Source of the DNA: Paenibacillus sp. J31TS4
GTDB lineage: Bacteria > Bacillota > Bacilli > Paenibacillales > NBRC-103111
Direction: 5' to 3'
Assembly (NCBI RefSeq): GCF_018403265.1
Contig: NZ_BOSI01000002.1
Span: 496,001-560,000 of the forward strand
DNA: 64,000 nt
The notes beneath the pieces are model-generated. The model did not search any database. It was not told the origin of the DNA and worked only from the letters and a program-made list of their open reading frames with translations. Position 1 is the first letter of the stretch. Each line of letters opens with the position of its first letter. Of this stretch, positions 7,172 through 16,346 are shown piece by piece. The translations under genes were made by a program, and so were the position numbers.

Positions 7172-10045
7172 ATGACCACCGGACAACCGGACAAGCAAAC
7201 GATTTGGCAATCCTATTCCGGTCCGAACTTGGGCTATTTGTATGAGCAGTACGAAAAATATGAAACCGATCCGAACTCCGTGGAGCCGTCTTTCCGCGAG
7301 CTGTTCGATACGTGGGGCGCACCGCCGGCCCTGTCGTCGATCGGAGAAGCCGGTCAGCCTGCCGGCGCACCGGCTGGCGGAATCGATCCCGCCTTCCTCA
7401 AAAAAGTCGTAGCCGCCGAGAAACTGGTTTGGAACATCCGGACCTACGGCCACCTCGACGCGGACCTCGATCCGCTCGAATTGCAGGCACCGGCCGATAC
7501 GCGTCTTCTTGAGCCGGAAACCTACGGCCTTACCCAAGCAGATTTGTCGGCTATGCCGGCTTCCTTGATATGGGAGCATGCTCCCGCCAGCATCTCGAAC
7601 GGCTGGGAAGCGATCCGCAAGCTTCGCCAGCAGTATACGAAGCAAGCCGCTTTCGAATTCAGCCATGTGCATAACGAAGCCGAGCGCGACTGGCTGCACA
7701 AGTTCGTCGAGACGGATCAGCCGGCCGGCGCCGTTCTGTCTGCGGACCGCCGCAAGAAGCTGCTGGACCGTCTCGTGCACGTCGAGCAGTTCGAAGCGTT
7801 CCTGCATAAGACCTTCGTCGGACAGAAGCGGTTCTCCGTCGAGGGGACCGATGCGCTGATTCCGATGCTCGATGGAATCATCCATCACGCCGCGAATGCC
7901 GGTGCCGAGCATGTCATGATGGGCATGGCTCACCGCGGCCGCCTGAACGTGCTGGCGCATGTGATGCGCAAGCCGTATGGCCAGATCTTCGCGGAATTCC
8001 ATCATTCGCCGAACAAAGACCTCGTGCCGTCGGAAGGCTCCATCGGCATTAACGCCGGTTGGACCGGCGACGTCAAGTACCACATGGGCGCGGAGCGCGC
8101 CGTGCAGGAGGATGAGAAAACCATCCGCCTGACGCTCGCGAACAACCCGAGCCACCTGGAGTTCGTCAACCCGGTCGTGCAGGGCTTCGCCCGCGCGGCG
8201 CAGGAAGTGCGCACCGCCGCCGGCTATCCCGAGCAGGATATCCGCAAGGCATACAGCGTGCTGATGCACGGCGATGCGGCCTTCGCCGGCGAAGGCATCG
8301 TAGCCGAATCGCTGAACCTGAGCCGGCTCAAAGGCTTCCAGGTGGGCGGCACGATTCACATTATCGTCAACAACCGGATCGGCTTCACAACGGAGAGCGA
8401 GGATTCCCGCTCGACCCGTTACGCGAGCGACTTGGCCAAAGGCTATGAGATCCCGATCGTCCACGTCAACGCCGACGATCCGGAAGCATGCCTCGAGGCC
8501 ATCCGGATGGCATGTGAATATAAAGCGAAATTCAACAAGGACTTCCTGATCGATCTGGTGGGCTACCGCCGGTTCGGCCACAACGAGTCCGACGATCCGG
8601 AGATGACCCAGCCGATCACCTACGCCAAGGTGCACAGCCACCCGACTGCCGCATCCGTCTATGCGGAACGGCTCGTCAAGGAAGGCGCCATCGATAGCGG
8701 TCTCGTCGACGAGCTGAGGAGCGCGGCCTCTGCGGAGCTGCAAGCGGCGTACGAGGAAGTGAAGGCGGGTACCTTCAAAGTCGAGGGTGAGGCTAGCGAT
8801 CTTAAGCAGGTCCCGGCCGAGCTCGATACGGCTGTAGCGCTTGAGGAACTCGTTGACATCAACACCGCCCTGCTGCAATGGCCGGAAGGCTTCAACGTCT
8901 ATCCGAAGCTGAAGCGCATCCTGGAAAGACGGGGCAAGGCGTTCGAGCAAGGAGAAAAGATCGACTGGGCGCTCGCCGAGACGCTCGCATTCGCGACGCT
9001 GGTCGCCGAAGGCAAGCCGATCCGGTTGACCGGGCAGGACTCCGAGCGCGGCACATTCTCGCACCGGCATATCGTGCTTCACGATTCCAAAACGGGCGAT
9101 ACCTTCTCGCCGCTGCACGAGCTGCCGCAGGCGAAGGCTTCGTTCGCGGTTTACAACAGCCCGCTCTCCGAGGCGTCCGTCCTCGGCTTCGAGTACGGCT
9201 ATAACGTCTACGCACCGGAGACGCTCGTGCTGTGGGAAGCCCAGTTCGGGGACTTCGCCAACGCCGGGCAGGTGCTGATCGACCAATTCATCGCCGCCGG
9301 CCGCGGCAAGTGGAAAGAGCTCTCGAGCCTCGTTCTCCTGCTGCCGCACGGCTATGAAGGCCAAGGGCCGGAGCACTCGAGCGCCCGCCTGGAGCGGTTC
9401 CTCCAGCTGGCAGGAGACGAAAACTGGACCGTCGGCTATCTGACGAAGTCGTCGCAGTTCTTCCACCTGCTGCGCCGGCAGGCAGCTCTCTCCGAGACGG
9501 AAGCAGCGCGTCCGCTCGTCCTCATGTCGCCGAAGAGCCTGCTCCGGAATCAGCGCGTCGCGGCTCCGGCATCCGAGTTCACAAGCGGCGGCTTCCGTCC
9601 GGTGCTCGAACAGGAAGGGCTCGGCGGAGCGCCGGACCGTGTGGAACGCCTCATTCTCTGTACCGGCAAGGTAGCCGTCGATCTCGAGGAAGCGCTGGAT
9701 GCGGACGGAGAAGACCGTTCCTGGCTCCACATCGCTCGGGTCGAGCAGCTGTACCCGTTCCCGAAGGAGGAGCTGGCCGCCGTCATCGGCAAGCTGCCAA
9801 ACCTCCGCGAGATCGTATGGGTACAGGAAGAGCCGCGCAACATGGGCGCATGGAATTTTATGGAATCGAAGATCCGGGACATCGCACCTTCCAAGGCGAC
9901 CGTCCGTTATGTTGGACGTCCTGACCGGTCGAGTCCGGCCAGCGGCTTCTCGAGCGTTCATAAGCTGGAACAGCAGCAGATCGTTACCGAAGCATTGGAA
10001 CAGCCATCTTACGAAACTACGAAAACAAGGGGGAAGCGGTCGTGA
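7172..10045 (+). CDS. odhA: 2-oxoglutarate dehydrogenase E1 component
   Basis: A 957-residue thiamine-diphosphate enzyme that decarboxylates 2-oxoglutarate in the TCA cycle and passes the succinyl group to the E2 lipoyl arm. ATG 7172 is chosen because AAGGGGAGG lies nine bases upstream; an in-frame GTG/ATG start at 7121 has no ribosome site. The N-terminal segment [18 protein letters not shown] is family-typical. The catalytic region includes [12 protein letters not shown] and the ThDP/Mg motif running from GDAAFAGEG (about residue 367) to NNRIGFTT. The C-terminal transketolase-like half is complete. It overlaps odhB by four bases and is therefore translationally coupled to it. Confidence 0.97.
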   Translation: MTTGQPDKQTIWQSYSGPNLGYLYEQYEKYETDPNSVEPSFRELFDTWGAPPALSSIGEAGQPAGAPAGGIDPAFLKKVVAAEKLVWNIRTYGHLDADLDPLELQAPADTRLLEPETYGLTQADLSAMPASLIWEHAPASISNGWEAIRKLRQQYTKQAAFEFSHVHNEAERDWLHKFVETDQPAGAVLSADRRKKLLDRLVHVEQFEAFLHKTFVGQKRFSVEGTDALIPMLDGIIHHAANAGAEHVMMGMAHRGRLNVLAHVMRKPYGQIFAEFHHSPNKDLVPSEGSIGINAGWTGDVKYHMGAERAVQEDEKTIRLTLANNPSHLEFVNPVVQGFARAAQEVRTAAGYPEQDIRKAYSVLMHGDAAFAGEGIVAESLNLSRLKGFQVGGTIHIIVNNRIGFTTESEDSRSTRYASDLAKGYEIPIVHVNADDPEACLEAIRMACEYKAKFNKDFLIDLVGYRRFGHNESDDPEMTQPITYAKVHSHPTAASVYAERLVKEGAIDSGLVDELRSAASAELQAAYEEVKAGTFKVEGEASDLKQVPAELDTAVALEELVDINTALLQWPEGFNVYPKLKRILERRGKAFEQGEKIDWALAETLAFATLVAEGKPIRLTGQDSERGTFSHRHIVLHDSKTGDTFSPLHELPQAKASFAVYNSPLSEASVLGFEYGYNVYAPETLVLWEAQFGDFANAGQVLIDQFIAAGRGKWKELSSLVLLLPHGYEGQGPEHSSARLERFLQLAGDENWTVGYLTKSSQFFHLLRRQAALSETEAARPLVLMSPKSLLRNQRVAAPASEFTSGGFRPVLEQEGLGGAPDRVERLILCTGKVAVDLEEALDADGEDRSWLHIARVEQLYPFPKEELAAVIGKLPNLREIVWVQEEPRNMGAWNFMESKIRDIAPSKATVRYVGRPDRSSPASGFSSVHKLEQQQIVTEALEQPSYETTKTRGKRS

Positions 10046-11307
10046 GTGAAATCAAGGTACCGGAAATAGGCGAATCGATTACCGAAGGGGCGATTGCCAA
10101 ATGGCTCAAGCAGCAGGGAGAAGCCGTCAAGCAAGGGGACGTGCTGCTCGAACTCGAGACCGACAAGGTTAACCTCGAAATCAGCGCGGAGCAGGACGGC
10201 GTCCTCACGGAGATTCGCAAGCAGGAAGGCGATGTCGTCCAGGTCGGCGAAGTCATCGGCATGATCGGGGAAGGAGCCGGCGCAGCTGCGGGCGGTACCG
10301 CCCAGCCGGCACCCCAGCAGGAGGTCGCTCCGGCGGCTCCTGCCGCTCCGGCCGCAGCAAACACGGCTGCTCCGTCGAACGCGCCTGTCGCTCCGGCTGC
10401 CCCGGACGATCTGAACGCATCGCCGTCGGCCCGCAAGCTTGCCCGCGAGCGCGGCATCGACCTGCGCCAGGTACAGACGATCGATCCGAACGGCCGCATC
10501 TCGCACAGCGACGTGCAGAACTACGCCCCTGGCGCCGCTCCGGCCGCCAGCCAGCCGGCGGCCGCCAAGCCGCAGGCGGCTCCTGCGCCTGCCGACAACC
10601 CGGCCAAGCCGGTTGATCGGTTCCGCATGTCCCGCCGCCGGGCGACCATCGCCAAGCGTCTCGTTGAAGTTCAGCATACCGCTGCGATGCTGACCACCTT
10701 CAACGAAGTCGACATGACGGCGATCATGGACGTCCGCAAGCGCCGCAAGGACAAGTTCAAGGAGAAGCACGAAGTCAACCTTGGCTTCATGTCCTTCTTC
10801 ACCAAAGCAGTCGTTGGCGCCCTCAAGGCATTCCCGCTGCTGAACGCGGAAATCCAGGGTGAGGACATCCTTGCTAAGAAGTTCTATGACATCGGCATCG
10901 CCGTATCGGCCAAGGAAGGTCTGGTCGTTCCGGTTGTCCGCGATGCGGACCGCCTCAGCTTCGCCGAGATTGAGCGCGAGATCGCCAATCTGGCAAGCAA
11001 AGCCCGCTCCAACTCGCTCGCGCTGAGCGATCTGAGCGGCGGTACGTTCACCATCACGAACGGCGGCGTATTCGGCTCGCTTCTGTCGACGCCGATCCTG
11101 AATGCTCCGCAAGTGGGCATTCTCGGGATGCACTCCATCCAGATGCGTCCGGTTGCCATCGACGCCGAGCGGATGGAGAACCGTCCGATGATGTACATCG
11201 CCCTCTCCTATGACCACCGGATCGTCGACGGCAGCGAAGCCGTCCGGTTCCTCGTCAAGGTGAAGGAACTGCTCGAAGATCCGGAATCCCTGCTGCTCGA
11301 AGGCTAA
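10042..11307 (+). CDS. odhB: dihydrolipoyl succinyltransferase, E2 of 2-oxoglutarate dehydrogenase
   Basis: A 421-residue E2 subunit starting with GTG inside the odhA stop region (GTGA overlap). Domains in order: lipoyl domain (residues 1-77) with the lipoylated Lys42 in ETDKVN; an Ala/Pro-rich flexible linker; a peripheral subunit-binding domain ([15 protein letters not shown]); a second Ala/Pro linker; and the catalytic acyltransferase domain ending with SYDHRIVDG, containing His392 and Asp396. E3 (lipoamide dehydrogenase) is not encoded here, as in other Bacillales where E3 is shared with pyruvate dehydrogenase. An intrinsic terminator follows. Confidence 0.97.
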   Translation: MSEIKVPEIGESITEGAIAKWLKQQGEAVKQGDVLLELETDKVNLEISAEQDGVLTEIRKQEGDVVQVGEVIGMIGEGAGAAAGGTAQPAPQQEVAPAAPAAPAAANTAAPSNAPVAPAAPDDLNASPSARKLARERGIDLRQVQTIDPNGRISHSDVQNYAPGAAPAASQPAAAKPQAAPAPADNPAKPVDRFRMSRRRATIAKRLVEVQHTAAMLTTFNEVDMTAIMDVRKRRKDKFKEKHEVNLGFMSFFTKAVVGALKAFPLLNAEIQGEDILAKKFYDIGIAVSAKEGLVVPVVRDADRLSFAEIEREIANLASKARSNSLALSDLSGGTFTITNGGVFGSLLSTPILNAPQVGILGMHSIQMRPVAIDAERMENRPMMYIALSYDHRIVDGSEAVRFLVKVKELLEDPESLLLEG

Positions 11308-11366
11308 TCCCTTTTGCTCGCCGGACAGGCGGACAAGCGGGTGCCGCCAAAGCGGTACGGCTTCTC

Positions 11367-11403
11367 CCCCTTCGCCCCCCCGCCGGGGCGAAGGGGTTTT
11401 TTT
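11367..11403 (+). terminator. intrinsic terminator of odhAB
   Basis: CCCCTTCGCCCC (11367-11378) pairs perfectly with GGGGCGAAGGGG (11385-11396), followed by seven T residues. Confidence 0.93.
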
Positions 11404-11436
11404 CGGCCCTGGCCCGGCAGGCAGGCAAGAGACATG

Positions 11437-11467
11437 AAAAAAACGCTCTCCCCGCAGGGAGAGCGTT
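11437..11467 (-). terminator. intrinsic terminator of the small membrane protein gene
   Basis: AACGCTCTCCC (11442-11452) pairs with GGGAGAGCGTT (11457-11467); on the minus strand the hairpin runs into seven T residues. It lies 20 bases after the stop of the gene at 11488-11679. Confidence 0.88.
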
Positions 11468-11487
11468 CGGCTGCGCCTGGGGCGCAG

Positions 11488-11679
11488 TCATTCGTCGAGG
11501 CGGCGCTGCCGGAAGCGGAGCTTCCGGGATTTGCCGGAGGCCCGGAACATGCCGAGGAAGAAGACGACCAGCAGCAGGCAGGCCTCGGCCAGCGAGATTT
11601 GACCGTCGTTGGCCCAAAGATAAAGCCAAATATAGACGAGGTAAACATTGACGAACAAGTAATCCAATAAGACCTTCAT
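11488..11679 (-). CDS. small membrane protein
   Basis: A 63-residue hypothetical protein read from ATG 11679, with AAGGAG eight bases upstream; the open frame extends further upstream but without another ribosome site. Residues about 5-24 and 29-46 are hydrophobic and aromatic (LFVNVYLVYIWLYLW, then CLLLVVFFLGMF), giving two likely membrane segments, followed by a basic tail rich in Arg/Lys. I do not recognise a family. It sits alone on the minus strand between odhB and an aminopeptidase gene and has its own terminator, which supports it being real. Confidence 0.7.
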   Translation of the reverse strand: MKVLLDYLFVNVYLVYIWLYLWANDGQISLAEACLLLVVFFLGMFRASGKSRKLRFRQRRLDE

Positions 11680-11874
11680 AGGAGCTCCTTGCCGCCTGGC
11701 TCTTCCGGCTGCGGAGCAGCGGACCGGCGGTCCGGGCCGCACGGCCGGAAAGACGGCGTCTTAACTTGATACTTCTATTGTATGCGAAGCCGGCGCTGAA
11801 CTCAAAGGGAGGGCTTGCTCTTCTTTTGCCGGCGTGTCCTTCGGGCGGAGACGGGGAGGGAGTTCGACTTCCTT

Positions 11875-11902
11875 TTGGTGGCAGTTCCCTTCGTGGTACA
11901 AT
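11875..11902 (+). promoter_or_regulatory. promoter of the M29 aminopeptidase gene
   Basis: TTGGTG (11875-11880), a 16-base spacer and TACAAT (11897-11902) lie about 50 bases before the TTG start of the following gene. The -35 match is partial. Confidence 0.5.
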
Positions 11903-11950
11903 GGAGCAACCGGAGATTTGAGAGGAATATGACGTTAGGGAGGGATTGGC

Positions 11951-13186
11951 TTGGCAACATTTGAAGAGCAATTGAATCTGTATGCGGAGCTGGCCGTTCA
12001 GGTTGGCTTGAATGTCCAGAAAGGACAGACGATCGTGATCAACGCGCCGCTCTATGCGGCAGAATTCGTCCGTAAGCTGGCGCGCGCAGCCTATGAGACC
12101 GGAGCGAAGCACGTCATGGTGGAATGGAACGACGAGGAATTGGGGCGGATCAAGTATCTGCACGCCCCGGACGAAGCGTTCCTCGAATTCCCGGGCTGGC
12201 GGGCACAGGGGCTTGAGAAGCTGGCGGAGGAAGGGGCGGCGTTCCTGACGATCTACGCGCCGAATCCGGATCTGCTGAAGGACGTCGATCCGAAGCGGAT
12301 CTCTGACGCCAACAAGACGGCGATGACCGCGCTCAAGACGTACCGCCATTACCAAATGACGCACCAGGTTGCCTGGTCGGTCATCTCGGTGCCTTCGGAA
12401 GCATGGGCCCAGAAGGTATTCCCCGAGCTTCCGGTTGAGGAAGGGATGCAGGAACTGTGGAACTTCATCTTCAAGGCGCTTCGGATCGACACGGGCAACC
12501 CGATCGAAGCGTGGCAAAAGCATAATGCAGAGCTCCGTGATTCAAACGGGCTGCTGAACGAGCGCCGCTTCAAGCAGCTCATCTACACGGCGCCGGGAAC
12601 GGATCTGACGATCGATCTGCCCGACGGCCATATCTGGCTGGGCGGCGCCAAGCGGAACGGCCGCGGCGTCATGTTCAATCCGAACCTGCCGACCGAAGAG
12701 GTGTTCACCGTGCCCCACAAAAACGGGGTGAACGGCACCGTCCGCAGCACCAAGCCGCTCGTCTACTCCGGGCAGCTGATCGACGGCTTCAGCCTCACGT
12801 TCGAGAACGGCCGCGTGGTCTCGTTCACCGCCGAGCAGGGCGAGGAAGCGCTGGAGCGGATGCTGAACACGGACGAGGGAGCGCGCCGTCTCGGAGAGGT
12901 GGCGATCGTGCCTCATGCGTCGCCGATCTCGGCATCCAATCTCGTATTCTACAACACCCTGTTCGACGAAAACGCCTCGAGCCATCTGGCGCTCGGTCAG
13001 GCTTACCAGGTCAACATCGAGGGGGGCGGCAACCTGACCGACGAAGAGATGGACGCCAAAGGGATCAACCAAAGCCTCATACATGTCGATTTCATGATTG
13101 GCTCGGGCGACATGAACATTGATGGGGTGACGCAGGACGGAGAGCGTGTCCCGCTCGTCCGCAGCGGCAACTGGGTTCGTGAATAG
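11951..13186 (+). CDS. M29 family aminopeptidase (AmpS/PepS-like)
   Basis: A 411-residue dinuclear metallo-aminopeptidase. The start is TTG 11951, six bases after GGAGGG. Metal-binding residues of the M29 family can be followed in order: Glu in NLPTEEVFTVP, Glu in GEVAIVPHASP, Glu/His/Tyr in FDENASSHLALGQAY, and His/Asp in IHVDFMIGSGDM. These enzymes are cytosolic and remove N-terminal residues from peptides with broad specificity. It has its own promoter and terminator. A second, shorter M29 enzyme lies at 18427-19542; the two share the same motif order but are clearly different in sequence. Confidence 0.93.
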   Translation: MATFEEQLNLYAELAVQVGLNVQKGQTIVINAPLYAAEFVRKLARAAYETGAKHVMVEWNDEELGRIKYLHAPDEAFLEFPGWRAQGLEKLAEEGAAFLTIYAPNPDLLKDVDPKRISDANKTAMTALKTYRHYQMTHQVAWSVISVPSEAWAQKVFPELPVEEGMQELWNFIFKALRIDTGNPIEAWQKHNAELRDSNGLLNERRFKQLIYTAPGTDLTIDLPDGHIWLGGAKRNGRGVMFNPNLPTEEVFTVPHKNGVNGTVRSTKPLVYSGQLIDGFSLTFENGRVVSFTAEQGEEALERMLNTDEGARRLGEVAIVPHASPISASNLVFYNTLFDENASSHLALGQAYQVNIEGGGNLTDEEMDAKGINQSLIHVDFMIGSGDMNIDGVTQDGERVPLVRSGNWVRE

Positions 13187-13321
13187 AAGCACGCTTACGG
13201 GTAGCTGAACCGCCTGCCGTGTTGCTGATCGGGGAGGAAGGGACTTCCCCTTGTCCCAGCGAAGAGCAGCAGGCTGTCAGGGGCTAAGCGGAGACAATCG
13301 ATAAGACTTGCAGAAGACAAG

Positions 13322-13357
13322 GCCAACCGGAGGGGAATCCTCCGGCTGGCTTTTTTT
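13322..13357 (+). terminator. intrinsic terminator of the M29 aminopeptidase gene
   Basis: GCCAACCGGAGG (13322-13333) pairs with CCTCCGGCTGGC (13339-13350) apart from one A-C mismatch and is followed by seven T residues. Confidence 0.9.
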
Positions 13358-13410
13358 GCGCATGCCGAGCAGGGGACCGGATGGCTTGCCCGAAGGGCCG
13401 CGGATATTGA

Positions 13411-13487
13411 GGATGCGGACAAGGGACCAGTGGCTGCCCCCCGTCTATTCCAAACAGAGGCAAGGTCCGCAAGAGGGAAAAGGGCAA
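13411..13487. repeat. structured noncoding repeat, copy 2
   Basis: Second copy of the element at 5092-5172. It conserves the closing stem GCGGAC (13415-13420) with GTCCGC, and the inner blocks CCAGTGGCTGCCCC and CAGAGGCAAGGTCCGC. The copy here is four bases shorter. Confidence 0.6.
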
Positions 13488-13617
13488 ATGAGGCTTTAGA
13501 AAAATGGGTCGACAGAGCGGGGGTTCCGTTTTTTCAAGTTTCCTATATAATGGAAGAGATTAGACGGGTCAATAAATAACCTACAGGGACACAATGAGCC
13601 CCGGGAGAGGGAGCCAG

Positions 13618-14106
13618 TTGTCGATTCGTTGGGAAGATTCCTATCTGGGCCAGCTCAGGCAGCAAGTCGGATCCCGCATGCTGATCGCTCCGGCGGTGCG
13701 CGCGGTGATCGAGAACCGGGAAGGCGAGCTTTTGCTTGTGAAACGCCGAGACAACGGCGAATGGGTGATGCCGGCAGGCGGCCTGGAGCTGCATGAATCC
13801 ATTATGGACTGCCTGAAGCGGGAGGTGAAGGAGGAAACGGGGCTAAACGTGCTGACAGCTCAGCTGTTCGCTCTGTATACAGAACCCCGATTCGAGTACA
13901 CCAATGGTTACGGGGACGCGAACAAGCTCTTTTCCTGTGTCTTCCTGGTCACGGAGTGGGATGGCGCCCTGCTTCGCGAAACGGACGAAACGACGGACGC
14001 GGCATTCTTCCCTCCGGATCGTCTGCCTGAACTGCCGGCCCTGTATCGGGAGACGCTGGCCGATCGGAATCGATTCCGGCTGGAGGGTGACGTCATTGTC
14101 AAATAA
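13618..14106 (+). CDS. Nudix hydrolase
   Basis: A 162-residue protein starting at TTG 13618 behind GGGAGAGGGAG; an in-frame ATG at 13594 (170 residues) is possible but has a weaker site. The complete Nudix box is present from about residue 54: GGLELHES, then REVKEETGL, giving the catalytic GX5EX7REUXEEXGU pattern. The family hydrolyses nucleoside diphosphates linked to another group; substrate cannot be predicted. The N-terminal segment SIRWEDSYLGQLRQQVG resembles a Bacillales subgroup annotated only as Nudix. Its stop overlaps an ATG in a TAATG arrangement, and the next gene's better start is 65 bases further on. Confidence 0.92.
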   Translation: MSIRWEDSYLGQLRQQVGSRMLIAPAVRAVIENREGELLLVKRRDNGEWVMPAGGLELHESIMDCLKREVKEETGLNVLTAQLFALYTEPRFEYTNGYGDANKLFSCVFLVTEWDGALLRETDETTDAAFFPPDRLPELPALYRETLADRNRFRLEGDVIVK

Positions 14107-14171
14107 TGAGATACTGGAAGAAAAGGGAAGCTCGCTCCTGCCGGGAGCGATCCGATTCGGGAGGCATGCCT

Positions 14172-14504
14172 ATGAGGGGAAAAGGAACGGCGTCGGATCG
14201 GTGGCCGGCCATACGAAAGAAGGGAAGACTGCGGTATGTCCTAACGAGAGGGCTGGGAATGGCGGCCATCGTGTATGGCGCCTGGGCAGCGGCGACGCTC
14301 CTGTGGGACCGCGGCCGGTTTCCAGAGGAGACCGCAGGAGGGCGGTTTGTGATCTACGCCTTGCTGTATGCGGCCTGGGGATGTGTAACGGCAGTCTATA
14401 CCTGGCGGGCAAGGGAGAGAAGATTCCAGGCGCAGCGGGAGCTGGAAAGGAACGACCCCTTCCCCAATTACCTCGCCAAGGAGGACGCCGACCGGCTCGG
14501 CTGA
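14172..14504 (+). CDS. two-helix membrane protein, unknown function
   Basis: A 110-residue hypothetical protein. ATG 14172 is preferred because GGGAGG at 14159-14164 is seven bases upstream; the frame stays open back to an ATG at 14106 that overlaps the Nudix stop codon. Two hydrophobic segments (about residues 25-46 and 60-80, the second containing YALLYAAWGCVTAVYTW) are followed by a charged C-terminal helix RARERRFQAQRELERN and a short tail. No family recognised. It is probably co-transcribed with the Nudix gene. Confidence 0.65.
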   Translation: MRGKGTASDRWPAIRKKGRLRYVLTRGLGMAAIVYGAWAAATLLWDRGRFPEETAGGRFVIYALLYAAWGCVTAVYTWRARERRFQAQRELERNDPFPNYLAKEDADRLG

Positions 14505-14570
14505 TCGGGCGGCCGAGCCGCGCAGGCGGCTCCAGGAACGGGAGTCAACTTATGAAAAGGTGGGAACGCG

Positions 14571-14779
14571 GTGAGAAATCATCCCAGCTATCGGAATGAA
14601 GGATGGATAAGAGTAATCGGGTTGTTCATTGGCTTAACGGTCCTATCCTTTTGCCTCATGCTGGCGGTAGGCTCGCTGCTGGGCGGTGGCGTACCGGCGA
14701 CTTACTGGTGGTCATCGGCCTCGTCCTCTCGCTGCAGCTGTCGTTCCTGACGGCCTGTGTCCTGGTCAGGCGTCGCTAG
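14571..14779 (+). pseudogene. small two-helix membrane protein gene with a frameshift
   Basis: GTG 14571, preceded by AAGGTGG, opens a frame beginning VRNHPSYRNEGWIRVIG followed by one hydrophobic segment. That frame ends at 14750 in a Ser/Cys-rich tail that looks non-native. Switching to the -1 frame near 14680-14700 gives a second clean membrane segment (LLVVIGLVLSLQLSFL) ending in an Arg-rich tail and TAG at 14777-14779. The joined product would be about 70 residues with two membrane helices. A single-base deletion, or an assembly error, is the simplest explanation. Confidence 0.5.
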
Positions 14780-14866
14780 AGGGCAGTTCAGCAGCGTCTG
14801 GCAGACCGTCCTCGGATGCCGGCAGGATGGGCGTGCCGCCGGGAATCCGCCCGATTCCGGGACAGA

Positions 14867-14909
14867 AGAAGGCGGCCTATGTCCGAGCTACCGACATAGG
14901 CCGCCTTCT
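14867..14909. terminator. 17-base-pair hairpin, probable terminator
   Basis: AGAAGGCGGCCTATGTC (14867-14883) is a perfect inverted repeat of GACATAGGCCGCCTTCT (14893-14909) with a nine-base loop. There is no T run on either side, so termination efficiency is uncertain. It lies at the left boundary of the GC-poor segment. Confidence 0.5.
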
Positions 14910-14957
14910 GCATGAGAATCATGCGATTTGAGTTTCAAGAAAAGGGAGGAAGTAAGG

Positions 14958-15182
14958 ATGAACTTGACTTCCACGCAGCGAGCTGTGCTGCTATCGTTAA
15001 CTACGGAATGGCAGACACCGATCCAGATTGCTAATGAGCTTCCAGAAGCATCGGGAGAATTAGCGGAAGTCCAGCAGGCACTTAAGGACCTTTTGCTAGA
15101 GGGACTGGTGCAGACGAATCCCGTTGTATTGGGGCTATATCGACTAACGGCAGACGGCATAACGAGAAAAGATTTAGCATGA
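14958..15182 (+). CDS. small winged-helix-like protein
   Basis: A 74-residue protein starting at ATG 14958 behind AAGGGAGGAAG (an upstream in-frame ATG at 14928 lacks a site). The sequence TSTQRAVLLSLTTEWQTP, then QIANELPEASGELAEVQQAL and LLLEGLVQTN, reads as helix, helix-turn-helix and wing, ending in GLYRLTADG, a pattern like MarR or PadR wing strands. It may be a small DNA-binding regulator or a stand-alone winged-helix domain. It is the first gene of a segment with visibly lower GC than its surroundings. Confidence 0.65.
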   Translation: MNLTSTQRAVLLSLTTEWQTPIQIANELPEASGELAEVQQALKDLLLEGLVQTNPVVLGLYRLTADGITRKDLA

Positions 15183-15245
15183 AGTGGGAACCAATGAAAG
15201 AAAGCCACCGGTTGTTTTTGAGTTTAATGAGAGGGTCGATCTTCC

Positions 15246-15650
15246 TTGAGAATCGCGATGATTGAAAAAGAACAAGCCTGGCAGCTGCGTCATCAGGTCA
15301 TGTGGCCGGACAAGGATTATGATTATATCAAGCTGAAAGAGGATGACGAAGGGACTCACTATGGACTTTTTGAGGGGGAGGACCTTCTCTCGGTCGTATC
15401 GCTCTTCATTCGCGGGGATCAGGCACAGTTCCGAAAATTTGCTACCCTGTCCTCTCAGCAAAAGAAGGGCTATGGAAGCAAACTCCTGAACTATGTACTC
15501 AGCGAAGCCGAGCGCCTGGGTGTTAAGCGGATATTTTGCAATGCGCGAGTGGAGAAAGCAGCGTTTTATGAGACATTCGGACTGTCTAAAACAGACGACA
15601 CTTTTCAGAAAGGCGGCAAAGAGTATATCGTGATGGAACGCTTCTACTAA
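15246..15650 (+). CDS. GNAT family N-acetyltransferase
   Basis: A 134-residue protein with a TTG start at 15246, ten bases after GAGAGGG; the alternative ATG 15258 has no ribosome site. The acetyl-CoA pyrophosphate-binding motif QQKKGYGSKLL is at about residues 71-81, followed by RIFCNARVEKAAFYETFGL, which is the usual GNAT strand-helix region. The acceptor substrate is unknown. The protein is somewhat short but complete for the ElaA/YjcF-like subgroup. It lies in the GC-poor segment. Confidence 0.85.
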   Translation: MRIAMIEKEQAWQLRHQVMWPDKDYDYIKLKEDDEGTHYGLFEGEDLLSVVSLFIRGDQAQFRKFATLSSQQKKGYGSKLLNYVLSEAERLGVKRIFCNARVEKAAFYETFGLSKTDDTFQKGGKEYIVMERFY

Positions 15651-15677
15651 GGCGTGGAAAAAGGGGAAAGCGAATAG

Positions 15678-16258
15678 ATGAAAACCTGTCTATACATGGT
15701 CAGGCACGGAGAATCCCCCAAATCCGAAGGGAACGAAAGAACACGCGGACTGACGGAAAAAGGAAATGCGGATGCCCAGCATGCAGCCCAATTGTTGAGG
15801 AAGGAAGGGATTGACATCTTCCTCTCCAGCCCTATCGAAGGGCCATCTTGACCATAGAAGGACTAGCCCAGTCTCTTGGCAAAGAGGTGCTGGTGATCGA
15901 GGACCTAAAAGAAATAGTCTTTCACGGTGATGACAAACCACTTCCAGACAAGGAAGTGATTCCGTTAGTAAAAAAGATGTTCGCAGACCGAGAGTTTTCG
16001 CTGCCTGGCGGAGAATCGTTTGCGGATTGCTATAACCGTATCGTTCCTATCCTGAATAACTTGATAAGCAGGTATAAGGGGCAAAAGGTGGCTATTGGCA
16101 CTCACGGCGTCGTGATGACCATGATGATGGGATCCTTCGATCGCCAGTTTGACTTGGACTTTTTATTAACAACTTCTAAACCTGACATTTACAAGCTGGA
16201 ATTCGACGAAGGAAGACTAACAAAAACAGAGAGACTTTGGTGCGGAATTCCAGCCTGA
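15678..16258 (+). pseudogene. histidine phosphatase family protein, frameshifted
   Basis: ATG 15678, preceded by AAGGGGAAAG, opens MKTCLYMVRHGES with the catalytic RHG motif and runs to SSPIEG before stopping at 15851. Continuing in the -1 frame at about 15832 restores the conserved continuation SSPYRRAILTIEGLAQ, then GGESFADCY and the second catalytic histidine in GTHGVVMTMM, ending at 16258. One missing base in the Pro codon of SSP explains the break. The repaired protein would be about 193 residues. Either the gene is inactive or the base was lost in sequencing. Confidence 0.82.
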
Positions 16259-16346
16259 TTCCATATAGCTAACGGATCACTCAGCTCAAGGAACCAGCGG
16301 CAGTCGTGGACTTTTTTTCTAGTCCATGGGCTGCCGCTATTCGTTT

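Larger units (their letters stand above)
13187..13617. other. intergenic region with terminator and repeat
   Basis: 431 bases without a gene. It holds the terminator of the M29 gene (13322-13357), copy 2 of a structured repeat (13411-13487) and a TATAAT-like element near 13545-13550 that could serve the Nudix gene. Nothing else is seen. Confidence 0.5.

Noticed and set aside
7169-9961. A 930-codon open frame antisense to odhA
   Set aside because: It is the GC-rich mirror of a strongly conserved gene, has no ribosome site and its translation shows no domain; a composition artefact.
11255-12523. A 422-codon minus-strand frame spanning the odhB end, terminators and the first M29 gene
   Set aside because: It crosses two clear terminators and a real minus-strand small gene in another frame; no domain.
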